DNA from: Hymenobacter roseosalivarius DSM 11622
GTDB lineage: Bacteria > Bacteroidota > Bacteroidia > Cytophagales > Hymenobacteraceae
Assembly: GCF_900176135.1 (NCBI RefSeq)
Contig: NZ_FWWW01000082.1
Span: 1 to 64,000 of the forward strand
DNA: 64,000 nucleotides
Reading direction: 5' to 3'
The notes under the pieces were generated by a model. The model was not told the origin of the DNA. It saw nothing but the letters and a program-made list of their open reading frames with translations, and did no database searches. Positions 60,970 to 64,000 of this stretch are shown in pieces (within the stretch, counting starts at the first letter, position 1; each line of letters starts with the position of its first letter). A program made the position numbers and the translations under genes.

Positions 60970-62328
60970 TTATTTCTTGATCTGTGGACTTTCAAACCCT
61001 AGTTTGGTGAGGCCGCGCTGCACGTCGGGGCTACTCATAAAGAGCTTCCAGAGCAGGCCGGTGCGGTGGTTTTCAATCATGACCACGATAGGGCCCTGGT
61101 CGATGGCGAGGTGCGACTTGGCGTACCAGTTGTGGTGCTCGCTAAAGCCATCCACGAAGCCATACTCACTCCAGATGTTGTCGCCCAGGTCGTGGTAGAA
61201 GTGCTTCAGCGCCGCCATAGATTCTGCCGGCGCGTAGGGCATGGCCGACAGGGCGGCGGTGGGCGAAATCACGCCCAGATCCTCGGTGGGCGAGTGGGCC
61301 GCGTAGCCTTTGTAGCTGTCGGAAGCAGTGAGGCCCCAGCTGTTCGGGCCGTAGCCCTTGTACTTCTTCGGGTTATCGACGCAGTAAGCATAATTGATGC
61401 GGGTGTGGGCCTGGTTCTGCTGCATATAGTCGGCGTACTGATCTTTCAACCCCCGTGGATCAAGGCCCAGGAAAGAGTAGTGCGAGAAAAACAGCGGCCC
61501 GCCGTAATCAAAGCCCAGGGGCAGCTTCGTCTTATAGAACTCCTTGCCATTCTTGAAGTAGTCGCCGGTGGCCCAGCCCTGGTCGTACACCTTTTTGTCG
61601 ATGGCAAACTTGGGTGAGGAAGCGGCCAGCACGTAAGTGATCAGGCACTCATTCCAGCCGTGAATCTGGTGGTTCATGCTCCAGCCGTTGTTGGGGCTCC
61701 AGTGCCAGTAGAGCACATTTTGCCCCCCTTGAGTGTGCCAGCTCCATTCTACGCCTTCCCACAGCCACAGAATGCGGTTACGCAGTTCCTGCTCGGTTTT
61801 GGTTTCCTGGGTGAAGTACTGGCGGGCGCAAATCAGACCCTCAAACAGAAAGGATGTCTCCACCAGATCGGCCCCGTCATCCTTCTGACTAAAGCGAATC
61901 ACCTTGCCCGTGGCCCCGTTCAGCCAGTGCGGAAACACCCCGTGAAACGAATCCGACTTCTCCAGAAACTTCACGATTTTGAGGATGCGCGCCGCCGCCT
62001 CTTCCCGCGTTATCCATTTCCGGTCGGCCGCCACGATGATGGCCATGACGCCGAAGCCCGTGCCGCCGGTGGTCACTACCTCGCTGCCGTACTCGTAGGC
62101 CACGTTGCTGCGCTCGCGCGCCATACCCGACACGGGGTGCCCAAAGTCCCAGAAATACCGAAACGTCTGGCGCTGCACCTGGTCCAGCAGTTGCTCATCA
62201 GTGAGGTTGCGGGGGCGTTGGCGCGGGTCAAACTTGGTGGTCTGGGGGGCTTTTTTGGGGGCAGGCTTTTGCTGGGCGGTTAAAAAGCCAGGCAGCAGAC
62301 ACAAGAGTAGGAGGAGTTTTGCTTTCAT
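60970..62328 (-). CDS. glycoamylase-domain glycoside hydrolase (GH144-like)
   Basis: 452 residues from the ATG at 62328, with signal peptide LLLLLCLLPGFLTAQ. (alpha/alpha)6 barrel: LLDQVQRQTFRYFWDFGHP, GFGVMAIIVAADRKWITREEA, GVFPHWLNGATGKVIRF, DLVETSFLFEGLICARQYF, LYWHWSPNNGW, NECLITYVLAASSP, and SWGLTASDSYKGY..SPTEDLGVISPTAALSAMPY. It matches the glycoamylase Pfam family that contains GH144 endo-beta-1,2-glucanases of Bacteroidota. GH144 activity is inferred from family resemblance; other glycoamylase-family enzymes are possible. Confidence 0.87.
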   Translation of the reverse strand: MKAKLLLLLCLLPGFLTAQQKPAPKKAPQTTKFDPRQRPRNLTDEQLLDQVQRQTFRYFWDFGHPVSGMARERSNVAYEYGSEVVTTGGTGFGVMAIIVAADRKWITREEAAARILKIVKFLEKSDSFHGVFPHWLNGATGKVIRFSQKDDGADLVETSFLFEGLICARQYFTQETKTEQELRNRILWLWEGVEWSWHTQGGQNVLYWHWSPNNGWSMNHQIHGWNECLITYVLAASSPKFAIDKKVYDQGWATGDYFKNGKEFYKTKLPLGFDYGGPLFFSHYSFLGLDPRGLKDQYADYMQQNQAHTRINYAYCVDNPKKYKGYGPNSWGLTASDSYKGYAAHSPTEDLGVISPTAALSAMPYAPAESMAALKHFYHDLGDNIWSEYGFVDGFSEHHNWYAKSHLAIDQGPIVVMIENHRTGLLWKLFMSSPDVQRGLTKLGFESPQIKK

Positions 62329-62369
62329 AGAGAGTCTTTGAATAGAGCACCTTTTGCCCCCCAACGGGA

Positions 62370-62500
62370 CCTCACCCCCTAGCCCCCTCTCCAAAGGGAG
62401 AGGGGGAACTAGCTCTAAAAAGTTAGAGACTAGTAAAGAGAGCTAGAAAACTAAAAGCTAGTTCCCCCTCTCCCTTTGGAGAGGGGGCTAGGGGGTGAGG
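62370..62500. repeat. CTCACCCCCTAGCCCCCTCTCC palindrome between susD and GH144
   Basis: Perfect 45-bp arms 62370-62414 and 62456-62500 (CCTCACCCCCTAGCCCCCTC, then TCCAAAGGGAGAGGGGG and AACTAGCT). Each arm has its own internal CCCCCTCTCC/GGAGAGGGGG palindrome. It is related to 45168-45283 and lies 15 bp after the susD stop, between susD and the hydrolases. Confidence 0.95.
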
Positions 62501-62515
62501 CTTCGTTGAGCAATC

Positions 62516-64000
62516 CTAATACCCCGGATTCTGCGTCAATTGCCCCCCGCTCAGGTCAATCTGGGGCTGGGGGATGGGGAACAGCTCATGCTTGCCTTTC
62601 ACAAACGTTTTGCCCTGAGCCGCGAAAATGGGGACGATGCGGCCGGGCTGCACGCTCTCCTGGCGCACCAGGTCGAAGAAACGGTCGTGTTCGAGGGCCA
62701 GCTCCACGCGGTGCTCCTGCCAGATCTGCAGAAGCGTGGGGGCCGGAATGGCGGCCAGGCCCGCCCGACGCCGCACCAGATTCAGGCTGGTAGCGGCGGC
62801 GGCAGTGTTACCAATCTGCCGGGCAGCCTCGGCGTTGATGAGCAGGATTTCGGCGTAACGCAGCACCCGGATATTCTTGGGCAGGAAGTCGTTGTTGCCG
62901 CAGCTGGCCTCGCGGGTGCGGCTGTGGTAAGCCTTATAGCTGTAGCGAAAGTTTTCAACCGAATCTTTGCTCGGAATGCGGAAGCCGTCCCACAGCACGG
63001 TGCCGGTGGAGCGCTGCCCTGCGGGAGCAGTTGGCTGGATGAAAATGATGGTGCCCGCCCGCCGTACGTCGTTCGGCTCGTAGGCATTGACTAGTGACGT
63101 GGTGGGGTTATTAAAGCCGAAACCCAAATCGGCCCACCCACCCCGGCCCCCCGAGCGTGGCCCCTGCGACACGGTGTACAGCTCCACGGCCGAGTTGTTG
63201 CAGGCAGCATTAACGCCAGCCTGCACTTCAAAAATAGATTCGGAGCCATTGGCACCAGCCGTACGCCAAATTTCCGCGTAGTTATTCTGCAACGCGTACG
63301 CTCCTGACCGGCCCTGAATAATCTCGTTAGTTAAATCGTAGGCCTGCTGGTAGTTTTTGCGATATAGATACACTTTGGCCAGCATGCCCTGCGCAGCCGC
63401 TTTGGTGGCGCGACCCGTCTGCGTGGCACCTTTCAGCGGTAGGTTATCAGCGGCAAATTGTAAGTCGCTGATGATGAAGTCATAGATAGCATCGGCGCTG
63501 GCTCGCTGCTGAAATTCCGGACTGTTAATTTCCGACGTCTGGGGCACCCGATCAAGCAGGGGAACACCTCCGAAAAGACGCACCAAGTTGAAGTAGAAGT
63601 AGGCGCGCAGAAAGCGAACCTCGCTGATCAGGCGGTTCTTATCGGCCTCCGGGGCCGGACTCAGCGGAATTTTATCCAGGGCCTGATTGGCGCGCCCCAC
63701 GGCCTGAAAGTAGCCGTTCCAGGAGTTGTTGACGGTGCCGTTAGTCGCGGTGAGCGTAAAGTTGTCTACCGTGAGAGCATCGGTGTAGTCGTTCGGCGTG
63801 CTGCCTTTGTCCGAGTCGTCGGAGGCAATATCTGTCAGGATAACGTACTGTAAGCCATGTACATCGGGGCCAAAGCCCCCCAGATACATCACGTTGTACA
63901 CGCCGTCGACCAACTTTTGAGCGGCCGCCGGGTCATTGCGGATGGCGTCTTCGCTAAGCTGGCCCTGCGGAGCCACATCGAGGAAATCTTTGCAGCCGCT
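62516..64000 (-). CDS. RagB/SusD family nutrient-uptake outer-membrane lipoprotein (partial)
   Basis: The frame is open to the right window edge; SGCKDFLDV just before the GTG at 63976 shows the lipobox Cys, so only the first ~20 residues of the signal are missing. TPR-type SusD fold: FLRAYFYFNLVRLFGGVPLLDR, AQGMLAKVYLYRKNYQQAYDL, and the C-terminal RYAEILLINAEAARQIGN, LNLVRRRAGL, HRVELALEHDRFFDLVR, LFPIPQPQIDL. It binds glycans at the surface with a SusC TonB receptor, expected just upstream outside the window. Downstream genes are GH144-like, GH43 and bglX. Confidence 0.94.
   Translation of the reverse strand, partial: SGCKDFLDVAPQGQLSEDAIRNDPAAAQKLVDGVYNVMYLGGFGPDVHGLQYVILTDIASDDSDKGSTPNDYTDALTVDNFTLTATNGTVNNSWNGYFQAVGRANQALDKIPLSPAPEADKNRLISEVRFLRAYFYFNLVRLFGGVPLLDRVPQTSEINSPEFQQRASADAIYDFIISDLQFAADNLPLKGATQTGRATKAAAQGMLAKVYLYRKNYQQAYDLTNEIIQGRSGAYALQNNYAEIWRTAGANGSESIFEVQAGVNAACNNSAVELYTVSQGPRSGGRGGWADLGFGFNNPTTSLVNAYEPNDVRRAGTIIFIQPTAPAGQRSTGTVLWDGFRIPSKDSVENFRYSYKAYHSRTREASCGNNDFLPKNIRVLRYAEILLINAEAARQIGNTAAAATSLNLVRRRAGLAAIPAPTLLQIWQEHRVELALEHDRFFDLVRQESVQPGRIVPIFAAQGKTFVKGKHELFPIPQPQIDLSGGQLTQNPGY

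Noticed and set aside
1..64000. Hexa-G motif as a Chi-like or polar replication word
   Set aside because: It occurs about equally in both orientations along the window, with no strand bias, so a polar recombination or segregation role is not supported by this window.

Overview
The window is typical of a Bacteroidota (Cytophagales) chromosome, most likely Hymenobacter or a close relative. Evidence: type IX secretion genes (a C25-peptidase PorU-like sortase beside a PorV/PorQ-like barrel, and a cargo protein with a T9SS C-terminal sorting domain), a SusD lipoprotein with polysaccharide hydrolases, Bacteroidota promoters of the form TTTG-N19..21-TAnnTTTG, few Shine-Dalgarno sequences, and GC of roughly 58 percent by eye. 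There is no rRNA, prophage or CRISPR array; one tRNA-Lys(UUU) is present.

Layout. 1-802: 3' end of a T9SS cargo protein. 879-3024 (-): Fe-S operon iscS-iscU-iscA. 3191-5830 (+): methylmalonyl-CoA epimerase, TsaC, CCA nucleotidyltransferase. 5835-10111 (-): NAD-dependent epimerase, then a PadR regulator with a PspC/DUF2807 membrane protein. 10594-16898 (+): PorV/PorQ-like protein and a giant PorU-like sortase. 16974-19920 (-): folA, fmt, a NamZ-like lipoprotein. 19969-21183 (+): LolC/E-type permease; then an M23 peptidase (-). 22139-29566: phenylacetyl-CoA epoxidase genes, with paaE on + and tetR(paaR-like)-paaA-paaB-paaC-paaD on -, separated by an M3 peptidase and a lipoprotein. 29718-34140: thiL, a small hypothetical gene, a GIY-YIG nuclease inside an inverted-repeat element, rlmD, an SDR. 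34141-35640: AT-rich patch with a gene remnant, a MITE-like element, a possibly frameshifted TPR/SH3 gene and tRNA-Lys. 35887-40397 (-): TIM-barrel isomerase, gluconate permease, GH5-CBM. 40944-45171: ybbP-ybbA and divergent tesA. 45280-48761 (-): M1 aminopeptidase and a PA2169-family protein. 49037-52899 (+): 5-oxoprolinase operon pxpB-pxpC-pxpA plus a NRAMP-like transporter. 52905-56396: CAT-family acyltransferase and a translocase-HEAT-cNMP fusion. 56633-64000 (-): polysaccharide locus susD, GH144-like, GH43, GH3, possibly for beta-1,2-glucan.

Three signals cut across the genes. (1) A hexa-G motif, CTGGGGGGC followed by A/T-rich sequence (or its complement TTTGCCCCCCAG), occurs about fifty times on both strands, inside genes, near promoters and as the stem of intrinsic terminators. 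(2) Several families of long, near-perfect palindromes sit between genes. One has a full-length version carrying a GIY-YIG nuclease gene (31318-31722) and a 122-bp internally deleted relative (43523-43644), which looks like an autonomous element and its MITE. (3) In at least six cases the palindrome arm itself provides the stop codon of the neighbouring gene, twice symmetrically for both convergent genes. A near-consensus PaaR-type operator lies in the promoter spacer of the tetR-paaABCD operon, and two genes (thiL, rlmD) have a perfect -7 box exactly 5 nt before the start codon, implying leaderless mRNAs.
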